Assembly (NCBI GenBank): GCA_036676475.1
Contig: JAKFCU010000103.1
Span: 1 to 64,000, forward strand
DNA: 64,000 bases
Direction: 5' to 3'
From: LC029 sp036676475
GTDB taxonomy: Bacteria; Bacillota; Bacilli; Aneurinibacillales; RAOX-1
Under the pieces are notes generated by a model. That model worked only from the letters and a program-made list of their open reading frames with translations, was not told where the DNA came from and searched no databases. The translations under genes and the position numbers were made by a program. Shown here one piece after another: positions 24,940-34,249 of the stretch; the first letter of the stretch is position 1; every line of letters begins with the position of its first letter.

Positions 24940-26853
24940 ATGAAAAAGCAAAATTTATCCCTTTTGAGCATCATGTTACTCATCGTTTTCCTTTTTTATG
25001 GAACAGCGATGGGCATCAGTCCCCAAATGAAGGCGGAGCAAGTCTCTTCCGTACCGCAGTATAAATCGAGAAATGATATTCCCGAGCAGTATAAATGGCG
25101 ATTAGAGGATCTATATGCCAACCAGGAGGAATGGAAGAAGGATCTGAGACATGTGGAGAAGCTTGCGAATCAATTACATGACAGGTCAGGGCAATTAGGT
25201 GATTCCGCCGAAAATTTAAAAGAAGCGATTGAACTTTATATAGAGTTGAGTCGGGTTTTTGAAAAAACCTATGCTTATGCCAAACTGTCTTTTCACACGG
25301 ACAAAGGCAATTCAACCAATCAGACGTTGACAGCCCAAGCGGATGATTTATCGATCAAGATAAGTGAAAAACTCTCTTTTTTTATTCCTGAGCTGCTTAA
25401 CATTTCACCGGATAAGTTACAGGAGTTTGTGGAAAATCCTGAAATGAGGGAGTATCGTCGCTGGATTGATGTTCAGGTACGTGGCAAAGATCATACCTTA
25501 CCGAAGGAAATGGAGCAGATTCTGGCTAAAAGCGGTGTGCTGGCAGAAGCACCGGGAAGCATTTTCGGAATGCTTACCAAAGATTTGACTTATCCTTCCG
25601 TGAAGGATGAAAGCGGCGAAGAGGTCGTACTCACCCCTGCTAATTATAGCACCCTCATTAAAAGCGGTGACCGGGAAGTTCGTAAACGGGCGTATGATGC
25701 CTATTATAAAACGGTTCAACAGTTTCAGGACACCTTTGCTCAAGTGCTTCAGTCAGAGGTGAAGAAAAATATTTTTTATTCCAATGTAAGAAAATATCCT
25801 TCTTCTAGGGAAGCTAGCCTTGAGGTTAATCAAATTCCTATTTCTGTTTATGATAATCTGGTGAAGACGGTGGGGGAAAGTTTGCCCTATATGCACCGGT
25901 ATATTGAATTAAAGAAGCAAACCGCAAAATTAGATAAAATGTATCTTTACGATATGTACATGCAGTTTATACGTCAAGAAAAAGAGGAATATATCTCATT
26001 TGATACGGCTAAGGAGCGGGTGAAGCAAGGCCTTTCGATTTTGGGGAAAGATTATCAGCACCTAATGGATCGTGCTTTTACGGAGCGATGGGTCGATGTT
26101 TATTACACCCCGGGCAAACGGACAGGGGCATATCAGTGGGGCGCTTATGACACTCATCCCTTCATCTTATTAAATTATCTAGGGGGAGTGGATGATATCT
26201 ATACGCTGGCTCACGAGTTTGGACATGCCGCTCACTCTTACTTTTCAAACCAAAACCAGCCATACTTGAGTGCCAGTTATCCGATTTTTACAGCCGAGGT
26301 TGCTTCTACCACTAACGAAGCCCTGCTTTTTAAAGAGATGTATGCGAAGGCGAAAAGCAAGGAAGAAAAGATCGCCATTCTAAATCAAAGATTAGAGGAT
26401 TATACCGGAACCCTATTCCTGCAAACCTTGTTTGCTGAATTCGAGCAAAAGGTCCATGAGCAGGCGGAAAAAGGGGGAGTGTTGACGGCTTCCGCATTTA
26501 AAGAAATCTATGGAGCCCTTCTGAAAAAGTATTTTGGACCGAATCTGGAGGTTGATGATGCAGCTTCCTTGGGGTGGGCTAGAATTCCCCATTTTTACCG
26601 GAATTACTACGTTTACCAATATGCAACCGGGTTTGCCGCCGCCAATGCCTTCGCACAACAAATGTGGGAAGAGGGAGACCCTGCTGTCCAACGGTATATC
26701 CAGCAATTTCTATCTGCTGGCGATTCTAAGGATCCGATTGAAATCCTGAAGGAAGCTGGGGTGGATATGAACTCTCCGGATGTCGTTCGACAGGCTCTCA
26801 AAGGCTTTAAAGAAACCCTGGATGAATTGGAGAAATTGATGAAAGAAGGTTGA
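24940..26853 (+). CDS. pepF: Oligoendopeptidase F (M3B) with N-terminal export signal
   Basis: The 637-residue zinc metallopeptidase cleaves short peptides. The HEFGH active site lies at about residues 425-429 (TLAHEFGHAAHSYF), and the third ligand is in FTAEVASTTNEALLF. Unlike usual cytoplasmic PepF (about 600 residues starting near the NDIPEQYKWRLEDLY block), it carries about 35 extra N-terminal residues. These begin MKKQN, followed by LSLLSIMLLIVFLFYGTAMG, a signal peptide or membrane anchor. It would act outside the membrane. A stem-loop terminator separates it from the convergent lysR gene. Start ATG has GGAGAG upstream. Confidence 0.93.
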   Translation: MKKQNLSLLSIMLLIVFLFYGTAMGISPQMKAEQVSSVPQYKSRNDIPEQYKWRLEDLYANQEEWKKDLRHVEKLANQLHDRSGQLGDSAENLKEAIELYIELSRVFEKTYAYAKLSFHTDKGNSTNQTLTAQADDLSIKISEKLSFFIPELLNISPDKLQEFVENPEMREYRRWIDVQVRGKDHTLPKEMEQILAKSGVLAEAPGSIFGMLTKDLTYPSVKDESGEEVVLTPANYSTLIKSGDREVRKRAYDAYYKTVQQFQDTFAQVLQSEVKKNIFYSNVRKYPSSREASLEVNQIPISVYDNLVKTVGESLPYMHRYIELKKQTAKLDKMYLYDMYMQFIRQEKEEYISFDTAKERVKQGLSILGKDYQHLMDRAFTERWVDVYYTPGKRTGAYQWGAYDTHPFILLNYLGGVDDIYTLAHEFGHAAHSYFSNQNQPYLSASYPIFTAEVASTTNEALLFKEMYAKAKSKEEKIAILNQRLEDYTGTLFLQTLFAEFEQKVHEQAEKGGVLTASAFKEIYGALLKKYFGPNLEVDDAASLGWARIPHFYRNYYVYQYATGFAAANAFAQQMWEEGDPAVQRYIQQFLSAGDSKDPIEILKEAGVDMNSPDVVRQALKGFKETLDELEKLMKEG

Positions 26854-26875
26854 CTCAAAAGGGTATGATTCCCTC

Positions 26876-26938
26876 TATCCGACACACGATATAGTGACAT
26901 TTTCAGTGGTTTTCCCTATATCGTGTGTTTTCTGTTTT
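26876..26938. terminator. Bidirectional terminator between pepF and lysR genes
   Basis: ACACACGATATAG ... CTATATCGTGTGT stem with T-rich flank. It overlaps the last codons of the lysR-type gene. Confidence 0.75.
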
Positions 26939-27794
26939 TAATAAAGTGAAGCAGGGCCTGACTGGCTACAGAAAGGTAACTGTTCTTGTTCCAGGCTATG
27001 GCAAGTTGCAGAAAAGCAGGAGGTTCAAGGGAGACTGCTGTCAAATGTGGATCTGAATCGACCACCGTGCGAAGAAATAAGGTGATACCAAGCCCTTCCC
27101 TTACCAAGGATTTGATGAGGGATAGTTGATTCGAGGAAAAAGTGACATTGGGAGTAACGCCTGTAATTTTACTCGACTCCAGAATGAGATTGCGCTGAAG
27201 ATATCCCTCTTTAAATAAAACCAAGGGCTCTTGAATCAAATCACGGTAAGAGATGGAACTCTTTTCGGAAAAGGGGTGGGATAGCGGAACACAAACCACC
27301 ATTTCTTCTAGTAGCAGAGGAAAATAACCCAATTGTTCTGGTGGATTATCAACAACAATAATGCCTAAATCGATCTCTTTTCGCTCAACCAATCTTTGGA
27401 TTTGCATTGTTCCCTCTTCAACCACACTAATTTGTAAATGCTGATAGGATCTTTTAAATTCCTTAATGAGCGGCGGGAAAAAGTAACTGCCATACATGGA
27501 AGGAAGACCGATGCGAATTTCCCCTTTTTCCAGTCCCCGAAGTTCATTCATCTCTGTTTTCATATCGCTTACTTTGGTTAAAATCTCATGGGTATGATGG
27601 AGAAAAACGATGCCTTCCGGTGTTAGGGTAATTTGTTTCGATGTACGGTCAATTAATGTCAATTGAAGCTCTTGTTCCAATTTTTGAATCGATTTACTGA
27701 TCGCGGGCTGTGCGATGAGCAGGTTTTCTGCTGCACGGGTGAAATTCATGGTACGTGCAACCTCTAAAAAAACCTCTAATTGACGTAACTCCAT
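26916..27794 (-). CDS. LysR-family transcriptional regulator
   Basis: The 292-residue protein has the LysR winged helix at residues 1-60 (MELRQLEVFLEVARTMNFTR, AAENLLIAQPAISKSIQKLE) and a periplasmic-binding-like effector domain (GEIRIGLPSMYG, LGIIVVDNPPEQLG, VREGLGITLFLR). It is divergent from an MFS transporter gene with a near-perfect AT-rich palindrome between them, the classic LysR control layout. It probably regulates the transporter in response to its substrate or a related metabolite, which is unknown. Confidence 0.92.
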   Translation of the reverse strand: MELRQLEVFLEVARTMNFTRAAENLLIAQPAISKSIQKLEQELQLTLIDRTSKQITLTPEGIVFLHHTHEILTKVSDMKTEMNELRGLEKGEIRIGLPSMYGSYFFPPLIKEFKRSYQHLQISVVEEGTMQIQRLVERKEIDLGIIVVDNPPEQLGYFPLLLEEMVVCVPLSHPFSEKSSISYRDLIQEPLVLFKEGYLQRNLILESSKITGVTPNVTFSSNQLSLIKSLVREGLGITLFLRTVVDSDPHLTAVSLEPPAFLQLAIAWNKNSYLSVASQALLHFIKNRKHTI

Positions 27795-27834
27795 GTCTAT
27801 CCTCTCACTTCCATTCCTAATAGTTATAGATATG

Positions 27835-27853
27835 ATAAATATAATATATTTAT
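27835..27853. promoter_or_regulatory. Candidate LysR operator
   Basis: ATAAATATAATATATTTAT is a 19-bp near-perfect palindrome containing the T-N11-A signature, midway between the divergent lysR and MFS genes. Confidence 0.5.
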
Positions 27854-27916
27854 TTTATGGATAACAAGCATGTTATGATCTCTATACACAAATAGTTAGA
27901 TAAAGGTGGGAAGAAA

Positions 27917-29125
27917 ATGATAGAACAAGGCACAAGAGAGTATTGGCGAGCCACCTTTGCCTTAAGCCTCGGGTCGTTTTTTGTATTTGCCATGGTGTAT
28001 TTGACACAGCCTTTGCTGCCTCTGTTTACGGAAAGCTTTCAAATTACGCCGGCGTGGGCAAGTTTATCCTTATCCATCGTAACCTTTAGTATAAGTGCGG
28101 CCCTTCTTTTCTATGGTCCTTTGTCAGATGCGGTAGGAAGAAAGATCATCATGGGTTGGTCGATGTTAGGGGCGGTAATCATGACCATCATGGCCTCGAT
28201 AGCCACTGATTACACCTGGCTGCTTGTCCTCAGAGCTTTGCAAGGCTTTTTTCTAGCAGGACTGCCATCGATTGCGATGGCTTATATGGGCGAAGAATTC
28301 TCGCCGAAAGCTTTAAGCTTAGGGATTGGAATGTATATCAGCGCCAACAGCCTTGGCGGATTGAGCGGAAGATTGTTCAGTGGGATGGTAGCCGATCTCT
28401 GGGGATGGAGAGCTTCATTTCTCTTCATTGGAAGCATCAGTCTTCTGTTTGTCTTATGTTTTGTATGGCTTTTGCCGCCATCCCGGCAATTTCAAAAGGT
28501 TCCCTTTCATTTAGGGCAAGCAACAAGGGCGATGGTAAGGCATTTGCGAAATCCACTGCTTAGCTTAGCCTTTTTGGTTGGGGGTCTTCATTTTTTTGTA
28601 TTTTTAGGGAGCTTTAATTTTATTACCTTTCTATTAAGTGGTCCTCCTTATGGATTGTCCCCGACTTTATTGGGTCTTCTATTTTTAACCTATTTGGCGG
28701 GAACGGTCAGTTCTACCTTATCGGGAAGGCTAGCCTCGCGTTGGGGCAAAACGAATTGTCTATTGATCGGGATTATCCTCTTAGCCCTGGGAATTGTGTG
28801 TACCCTGCATTCCTCTCTGTGGGTGATTCTTTGCGGCATGCTACTAGAGAGCTTTGGCTTCTTTTTTGCCCATTCCGCTTCAACCAGCTGGGTCAATGCC
28901 CATGCCCAATTTGCTCGTGCAAGTGCATCCTCTTTATATTTGGTTTCCTATTACTTGGGTGGAAGTTTAGGCAGTGTTTATTTGGGACTATTTTGGAATG
29001 CTTGGGGATGGCCAGGGGTCGTATCGGGGTCCTTATTGATCCTCTTGATTACTCTGGGCTGTACCCTTCGGTTGCGTCAAGCGGAAAGGAATGAATCCAG
29101 CAAACTCCTGGCCTCTCGGACCTGA
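27917..29125 (+). CDS. Major facilitator superfamily transporter
   Basis: The 402-residue integral membrane protein has about 12 hydrophobic helices. The loop motif between helices 2 and 3 (GPLSDAVGRKIIMGWSM) and a related half-repeat (LSGRLASRWGKTNCLLIG) mark the two MFS halves. It resembles the YgaY/YnfM-type drug or metabolite exporters. The substrate is unknown. Divergent LysR regulator suggests inducible expression. AAAGGTGGG precedes the ATG. Confidence 0.9.
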   Translation: MIEQGTREYWRATFALSLGSFFVFAMVYLTQPLLPLFTESFQITPAWASLSLSIVTFSISAALLFYGPLSDAVGRKIIMGWSMLGAVIMTIMASIATDYTWLLVLRALQGFFLAGLPSIAMAYMGEEFSPKALSLGIGMYISANSLGGLSGRLFSGMVADLWGWRASFLFIGSISLLFVLCFVWLLPPSRQFQKVPFHLGQATRAMVRHLRNPLLSLAFLVGGLHFFVFLGSFNFITFLLSGPPYGLSPTLLGLLFLTYLAGTVSSTLSGRLASRWGKTNCLLIGIILLALGIVCTLHSSLWVILCGMLLESFGFFFAHSASTSWVNAHAQFARASASSLYLVSYYLGGSLGSVYLGLFWNAWGWPGVVSGSLLILLITLGCTLRLRQAERNESSKLLASRT

Positions 29126-29176
29126 CAGAATAGGATATAATAAAGAGAAATGCTACCGAAAAAAGCAGGTGAATGG

Positions 29177-30427
29177 ATGAGCGAAAAACCTTTCTCCCAA
29201 ATAGAGTCCCTTGATTTTACGGATCTAGCTGATTTAATCAGTGAACGTGTTCATAATCCGATTACAATAGAAGATTTTAATCATCGACTAATTGCCTATA
29301 GTACACATGGAAATTGGACGGATCAAGCGAGAATGGAAACGATTATGGGGCGGCGGGTTCCGGAAACGGTTCTCAATCGCCTATGGCAGGATGGGGTGAT
29401 CCAGCAGCTGATGGGTTGTGATGATCCGATCCGAATCCAAGCGAAAAATGAGGTTGGCCTTGGGGATCGAGTCGCAATCTCCATTCGCAAGGGTCAAGGA
29501 GTCCTGGGCTATATTTGGGTTCAGGAGGTTAATCAGCCGTTAAGCGAAAAGGAGATGCAGCTCTTGCGCTTTGCGGCCAAAGGGATGATCCCTAAGCTTT
29601 ACCAAAGGCAAACCAAACGTAGAATCCAACAGGAAAAGAGTAAGGAGTTCTTTTGGGAGATGCTTCTTGGTCAAGTTTCATCCCATCAAGAGATTCAAAC
29701 GAAAGCCGAGGATATTGGAATTAAGCTGCCTAGGCCTTTTTCCATCTTTTTATTCGAGTCCCATTTGCCCGATTATGAATCCGTTCAGAAGGAGCTCGTC
29801 TATCTGCTCCATAACTTAAAGGATTCCTTCCCATTGACTCAGTTCCCCCTTGTCGTAACGGATCAAAGAAGGCTTGTTGTCATGGGGGGCGGAGGAGATG
29901 CTCGCTTGGATTTTCATGAGCGCTCGCAACGCTTCGTCCTCGACATTTTGCAAAGAATCCAAGACCGGTTTGGAGGGCTTCCGGTCAATGGTATGTATGG
30001 GATGGCGTATTCATCCTTTTCATTTGTTCAACTATGCTATCATCAGGCTTTAGCCGTTCTGCGCGCAAAAAAACACCTGCCTCAAGAGATGAAAGGGATT
30101 TTTGGCTATGATGATTTAGGCATCTATCGGTTGCTTCCCTCCTTTGTGGAAAAAAATGAAGCGGAAAGCTACGTTAACTACCGGTTAGAAAAACTTATCC
30201 GCTATGACAAGGATAACCAAAGCCATCTCTTACAAACGCTAGAGGTGTATTTAGACTGTGTGGGTCGCGTCAATGTTGCTTCGCAATATTTGCATATTCA
30301 CCCTAATACTTTGGCCTATCGACTAAGAAGAATTACCGAAGTGTCAGGGCTTAACCTGGATGATCCCAATCAGCGGATTTCTATGTTTATCGATTTAAAA
30401 CTGATGAAGCTTTCGCTTTTGCAATAG
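29177..30427 (+). CDS. adeR: PucR/CdaR-family regulator, AdeR-like
   Basis: The 416-residue protein has the PucR C-terminal helix-turn-helix (DCVGRVNVASQYLHIHPNTL, then AYRLRRITEVSGLNLDDP). It sits directly upstream of ald, as AdeR, the activator of alanine dehydrogenase, does in B. subtilis. The N-terminal part (ISERVHNPITIEDFNHRLIA) is the likely sensory domain. ATG 29177 is chosen for AGGTGA six bases before; an in-frame ATG at 29150 lacks an RBS. A strong terminator separates it from ald, so ald has its own promoter. Confidence 0.82.
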   Translation: MSEKPFSQIESLDFTDLADLISERVHNPITIEDFNHRLIAYSTHGNWTDQARMETIMGRRVPETVLNRLWQDGVIQQLMGCDDPIRIQAKNEVGLGDRVAISIRKGQGVLGYIWVQEVNQPLSEKEMQLLRFAAKGMIPKLYQRQTKRRIQQEKSKEFFWEMLLGQVSSHQEIQTKAEDIGIKLPRPFSIFLFESHLPDYESVQKELVYLLHNLKDSFPLTQFPLVVTDQRRLVVMGGGGDARLDFHERSQRFVLDILQRIQDRFGGLPVNGMYGMAYSSFSFVQLCYHQALAVLRAKKHLPQEMKGIFGYDDLGIYRLLPSFVEKNEAESYVNYRLEKLIRYDKDNQSHLLQTLEVYLDCVGRVNVASQYLHIHPNTLAYRLRRITEVSGLNLDDPNQRISMFIDLKLMKLSLLQ

Positions 30428-30429
30428 AA

Positions 30430-30476
30430 GGGCAAGATAATAGGGTGTATCGTCCTATTATCTTGCCCTTTTTGTG
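30430..30476 (+). terminator. Terminator of adeR
   Basis: GGGCAAGATAATAGG / CCTATTATCTTGCCC stem followed by five T. Confidence 0.95.
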
Positions 30477-30599
30477 GAAATCCACAAAAAGGGGTTGGAA
30501 ATTTTAAAATTATACATAAGGTGAAGAAAAAAGCGAAGCCTTATAATAATACTATAAACTGAAAAAATTCAGGTAGGCATTTAAGGAGCTGAGCAAATT

Positions 30600-31733
30600 A
30601 TGATTATTGGAATTCCCAAAGAGATTAAAAATAACGAAAATCGTGTAGGACTTACCCCTGCGGGTGTTACTGCATTTAAACATAATGGACATGACGTTTG
30701 GATAGAGACCAATGCCGGTATGGGAAGCGGATTTACCGATGAAGATTATCAGGCGGTTGGTGCGAAAATAGTTTCAACAGCAAAAGAAGCCTGGTCTGCA
30801 GATATGGTGATTAAAGTAAAGGAACCGCTACTTGAGGAATACGGATATTTCCGTGAAGGACTTGTGCTTTACACCTACCTCCATCTTGCACCGGAGCCTG
30901 AGCTGACGAAAGCCTTAGTGGATAAAAAAGTAGTTTCCATTGCCTATGAAACGATTCAATTGGATAATGGTTCTTTACCGCTATTAACTCCGATGAGTGA
31001 AGTGGCAGGAAGAATGTCCATTCAAATTGGGGCTCAATTCCTGGAAAAATCCAAAGGTGGAAAAGGGGTCCTGCTAGGCGGAGTACCGGGAGTTGCACCA
31101 GCGGAAGTCGTCATTATCGGCGGCGGTATTGTTGGAACGAACGCGGCAAAAATGGCTATAGGTCTTGGTGCTAGTGTCACGCTTGTCGATATTAATGCAG
31201 ACCGTCTGCGTCAATTAGATGATATGTTCCAAGGTCGCCTCAAAACATTAATGTCTAACAGCTATAATATTGCCGAAGCTGTTAAGAAAACGGATCTGCT
31301 TGTTGGCGCTGTTCTCATTCCGGGAGCCCGGGCACCGCGTTTGGTCACGGAGGAAATGGTGAAAACCATGCAGCCTGGATCTGTGATCGTTGACGTGGCT
31401 ATTGACCAAGGCGGTTCCATTGAAACCATTGATCGTATCACGACACACAGTAATCCAACCTACGTGAAACACGGCGTTCTCCATTATGCCGTTGCCAATA
31501 TGCCTGGCGCCGTAGCGCGTACCTCCACATTGGCTTTGACTAACGTAACGGTGCCTTACGGGGTGCAGATTGCCAATAAAGGCTGGCAACAAGCTTCTTT
31601 AGATAATAAAGCTCTGGCGAAGGGAATTAACGTGGTAGATGGTAAAGTCACCTTCAAAGCGGTTGCAGAAGCACATGGCTATACTTATGTATCGATAGAT
31701 ACGATTTTAAATGGAGAAAAAGCGTCTGTTTAA
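30600..31733 (+). CDS. ald: Alanine dehydrogenase
   Basis: The 377-residue enzyme interconverts L-alanine and pyruvate plus ammonia with NAD. It starts MIIGIPKEIKNNENRVGLTP, carries the pyruvate-site lysine in MVIKVKEPLLEEYGYF, the NAD loop VIIGGGIVGTNAAKMA and the DVAIDQGGSIETI segment. It is used for alanine catabolism and in sporulation or germination in Bacillus. Preceded by an AdeR-like activator. The region 30490-30599 must hold the promoter; I see TATAAT-like AT-rich sequence at about 30541 but no clear -35, as expected for an activated promoter. Confidence 0.96.
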   Translation: MIIGIPKEIKNNENRVGLTPAGVTAFKHNGHDVWIETNAGMGSGFTDEDYQAVGAKIVSTAKEAWSADMVIKVKEPLLEEYGYFREGLVLYTYLHLAPEPELTKALVDKKVVSIAYETIQLDNGSLPLLTPMSEVAGRMSIQIGAQFLEKSKGGKGVLLGGVPGVAPAEVVIIGGGIVGTNAAKMAIGLGASVTLVDINADRLRQLDDMFQGRLKTLMSNSYNIAEAVKKTDLLVGAVLIPGARAPRLVTEEMVKTMQPGSVIVDVAIDQGGSIETIDRITTHSNPTYVKHGVLHYAVANMPGAVARTSTLALTNVTVPYGVQIANKGWQQASLDNKALAKGINVVDGKVTFKAVAEAHGYTYVSIDTILNGEKASV

Positions 31734-31738
31734 TTTAT

Positions 31739-31770
31739 CAAACCTCGACTTGATCGAGGTTTTTTTCGTA
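31739..31770 (+). terminator. Terminator of ald
   Basis: AACCTCGA / TCGAGGTT stem with seven T. Confidence 0.92.
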
Positions 31771-31845
31771 TAATTTAGAGGGCTTAAAGAAATAGTCGAT
31801 TAACTGTACCTAAAGAATTATGGTCCCCAAGGGGGCATGGGTGGA

Positions 31846-32028
31846 TAACCGGAAATTTTCCGATTAAATTCCACAAATTGGTCAATGTATGTGTTTAGTC
31901 GGAATTTCTCCGGTTAGAAGGGCGAAACGGGCACTTTCGTAGAAAAATAGAGCTTCTTATCGGAAAAATTCCGGTTACATGATTGCGTTCGTGTCCATTT
32001 TTGAATTTAATCGGAAATATTCCGATAA
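31846..32028 (+). repeat. Four-palindrome array (family B), copy 1
   Basis: Four 21-bp palindromes of the type TAAYCGGAAATWTTCCGRTTA lie at about 31846, 31896, 31957 and 32008. Centre-to-centre spacing is about 50, 61 and 51 bp. The whole block is homologous, in reverse orientation, to the array at 60655-60837. It occupies most of the intergenic region between the ald terminator and yvyE; the remaining bases to 32160 show no further gene. Confidence 0.85.
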
Positions 32029-32160
32029 AGGAGCCCCTGTCAGCATGGATTTATAGAAGCTAATCCTTAACCGGGGCTATTTATGGAGTAATTTACTGAA
32101 GGATCGTTCTTTTCCAATAATTGATAGTCCATGATCGTGAATTAAGGAGTGAAAAAAAGA

Positions 32161-32817
32161 TTGCTTAAGCGATATTTTACCGTAGAAGGCTATGGGGAAA
32201 CGGAGATTGAAATCAATCGATCCCGCTTTATCGGATATGTGCAGAGAACGGAATCAGAAGAAGAAGCTCAAGCCTTTATTGCCTCGATTAAGAAAAAGCA
32301 TTGGGATGCTACACATAATTGTTCAGCTTATTTGATTGGAGAGAATGATCAAATCCAAAAGGCAGATGATGACGGAGAACCAAGCGGAACCGCTGGCAAG
32401 CCTATTCTAGAAGTATTGAAAAAGAATAAGGTGAAGGATACAGTGGTTGTCGTCACGCGCTACTTTGGCGGAGTTAAGCTAGGGGCTGGAGGCTTGATTC
32501 GAGCCTATGGAAAAGGCGCATCAGCTGCTCTCAAAGCGGGAAATATGGTGGAACGGGTTCTCCATGATACATTACTATTTGGAATCGATTATACCTTTTT
32601 AGGAAAAGTGGAAAATGAATTGCGTGGCAGAGAAGAATATAGGATTGAAAACATTGCCTATCTGGATACGGTAACGGTCACCGTATTGGTGGAGTCGGAA
32701 AAAGAAGCCCCCTTGATTGAATGGATGAAGGATGTAACAAGCGGTCAAGTAAAAATTTCTCCAGGAGACCCGAAATATATTGAATTTCCTCGTGAGGTAA
32801 AAGATACATCTGAATGA
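32161..32817 (+). CDS. yvyE: IMPACT-family protein YvyE/YigZ
   Basis: The 218-residue protein has the UPF0029 N-terminal domain: SRFIGYVQRTESEEEAQAFI, HWDATHNCSAYLIGE, DDDGEPSGTAGKPILEVL, then VVVTRYFGGVKLGAGGLIRA. A C-terminal DUF1949 domain follows (YTFLGKVENELRGREEY). Members are thought to act in RNA or translation stress; the exact role is unclear. The start is TTG 32161, about ten bases after AAGGAG; GTG 32149 overlaps that RBS. The family's B. subtilis member also starts ML-. Confidence 0.9.
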   Translation: MLKRYFTVEGYGETEIEINRSRFIGYVQRTESEEEAQAFIASIKKKHWDATHNCSAYLIGENDQIQKADDDGEPSGTAGKPILEVLKKNKVKDTVVVVTRYFGGVKLGAGGLIRAYGKGASAALKAGNMVERVLHDTLLFGIDYTFLGKVENELRGREEYRIENIAYLDTVTVTVLVESEKEAPLIEWMKDVTSGQVKISPGDPKYIEFPREVKDTSE

Positions 32818-32949
32818 TCATCTTGGGGAACACTAAGATATATACGAATAAAAGTTTTTTTAAAAAACAGTTTACTCTTTGGCCTAAAAATCTTAAAATA
32901 GAGTTGTGTGTTTTCATGGACAAGTGCTATGGATGGAGAGGTGATTCAA

Positions 32950-33105
32950 ATGGTCATGCTATTGATTTTGGCTGCGGTTACCCTGCTTTGCGGATATGGA
33001 ATTTTGCAAACCAAAAAACAAGGAAATGTTTTTGGCGTTGCGTTTTCATTCGTATCCTTTTTAACTTTTGCTTTTACCACTGTTTTAGCATTCACCATGA
33101 TGTAG
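32950..33105 (+). CDS. Small membrane protein, DUF2759-like
   Basis: A 51-residue protein with two hydrophobic helices (MVMLLILAAVTLLCGYGILQ and VAFSFVSFLTFAFTTVLAF) joined by a KKQGN turn, as in DUF2759 proteins of Bacillales. ATG 32950 has AGAGGTGAT six bases before it. A strong terminator follows at once. Function unknown. Confidence 0.7.
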   Translation: MVMLLILAAVTLLCGYGILQTKKQGNVFGVAFSFVSFLTFAFTTVLAFTMM

Positions 33106-33144
33106 AGAAGAAAGCCCGCTCCTTTGGATCGGGCTTTCTTTTTG
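33106..33144 (+). terminator. Terminator of the small membrane protein gene
   Basis: AAGAAAGCCCG / CGGGCTTTCTT stem, 11-nt loop, T run. Confidence 0.92.
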
Positions 33145-33256
33145 TTCACTACGCCAAGCTTTTAATATCGTCTAAAAAATGAATTGATATAAATCATATG
33201 TTGTTTAAGGGATATAAGCTATAATGGAAACGATAAAAAAGGGGGAGGTACATAAA

Positions 33257-34201
33257 ATGGAAGTCTTGAAGATTAGTCCGAGGGGTTATTGCTATGGAGT
33301 GGTAGATGCCATGGTATTAGCTCAACAGACGGCAAAAAACTTTGATTTTCCCCGTCCAATCTATATTCTTGGGATGATTGTCCACAATAGTCATGTTGTC
33401 GATGCTTTCGAACGGGAGGGAATTATTACAATCGACGGCCCGGATCGTGTAAGTATGCTGGAAAAGATTGAAAAGGGGACCGTGATTTTTACTGCCCATG
33501 GTGTTTCACCGGAGGTTAAGAATAGAGCTAGGGAAAAAGGGTTAATGGTGGTGGATGCCACTTGTCCGGATGTGACAAAAACCCATACACTGATTAAGGA
33601 AAAAGTAGCTAAGGGCTTTGATATCGTTTATATTGGCAAAAAGGGTCACCCGGAACCAGAAGGAGCCGTAGGGAATGCACCAGACCAGGTTCATTTGATT
33701 GAATCTCTGGAAGATTTGGATCAGCTCCATTTGGAAAATGATAAAATTGTGGTGACCAATCAAACCACGATGAGCCAATGGGATATAAAGCATATTATGA
33801 ATAAGTGCATTGAGAAATTTCCACATGCCGAAATCCATAATGAAATATGCTTAGCGACTCAAGTACGTCAGGAAGCGGTCGCCGAACAGGCAAAGGAAGC
33901 GGATTTGCTGATTGTCGTAGGTGATCCGAAAAGCAATAATTCGAACCGGTTAGCACAAGTATCCGAAGAAATTGCGGGAACGGAAGCCTATAGGGTAGCA
34001 GATGTAACGGAAGTTAAAAGGGAGTGGCTCATCGGCAAAAAGAAGGTGGCTGTAACGGCAGGAGCTTCCACACCGACCCCCATTACAAGAGAGGTCATTC
34101 TCTATCTAGAGCAGTTCGAAGAAAGCGATCCAGCCACTTGGGAACTCAAACGGACCGTGAACCCAGCCAAAATTTTACCTAATGTAAAAGAAAAAGAATA
34201 A
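33257..34201 (+). CDS. ispH: 4-hydroxy-3-methylbut-2-enyl diphosphate reductase IspH
   Basis: The 314-residue Fe-S enzyme makes IPP and DMAPP in the last step of the MEP isoprenoid pathway. The three cluster cysteines lie in PRGYCYGVVDA (C12), VVDATCPDVTKTH (about C104) and HNEICLATQVRQEA. The substrate-binding IGKKGHPEPEG and VVTNQTTMSQWD are present. ATG 33257 follows GGGGGAGG by ten bases; the longer frame from 33224 has no RBS. A single gene with its own terminator. Confidence 0.95.
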   Translation: MEVLKISPRGYCYGVVDAMVLAQQTAKNFDFPRPIYILGMIVHNSHVVDAFEREGIITIDGPDRVSMLEKIEKGTVIFTAHGVSPEVKNRAREKGLMVVDATCPDVTKTHTLIKEKVAKGFDIVYIGKKGHPEPEGAVGNAPDQVHLIESLEDLDQLHLENDKIVVTNQTTMSQWDIKHIMNKCIEKFPHAEIHNEICLATQVRQEAVAEQAKEADLLIVVGDPKSNNSNRLAQVSEEIAGTEAYRVADVTEVKREWLIGKKKVAVTAGASTPTPITREVILYLEQFEESDPATWELKRTVNPAKILPNVKEKE

Positions 34202-34213
34202 TGGATCGAAGAT

Positions 34214-34249
34214 GAAATCTTGCCTTCAAATGGGGGCAGGATTTTTTGT
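34214..34249 (+). terminator. Terminator of ispH
   Basis: AAATCTTGCC / GGCAGGATTT, a 10-bp stem with one G-U pair, then T6. Confidence 0.88.

Noticed and set aside
31846..32028. Regularly spaced palindromes as a CRISPR-like array
   Set aside because: Spacers are homologous between the two arrays and vary in length (about 30 and 40 bp); no cas genes.
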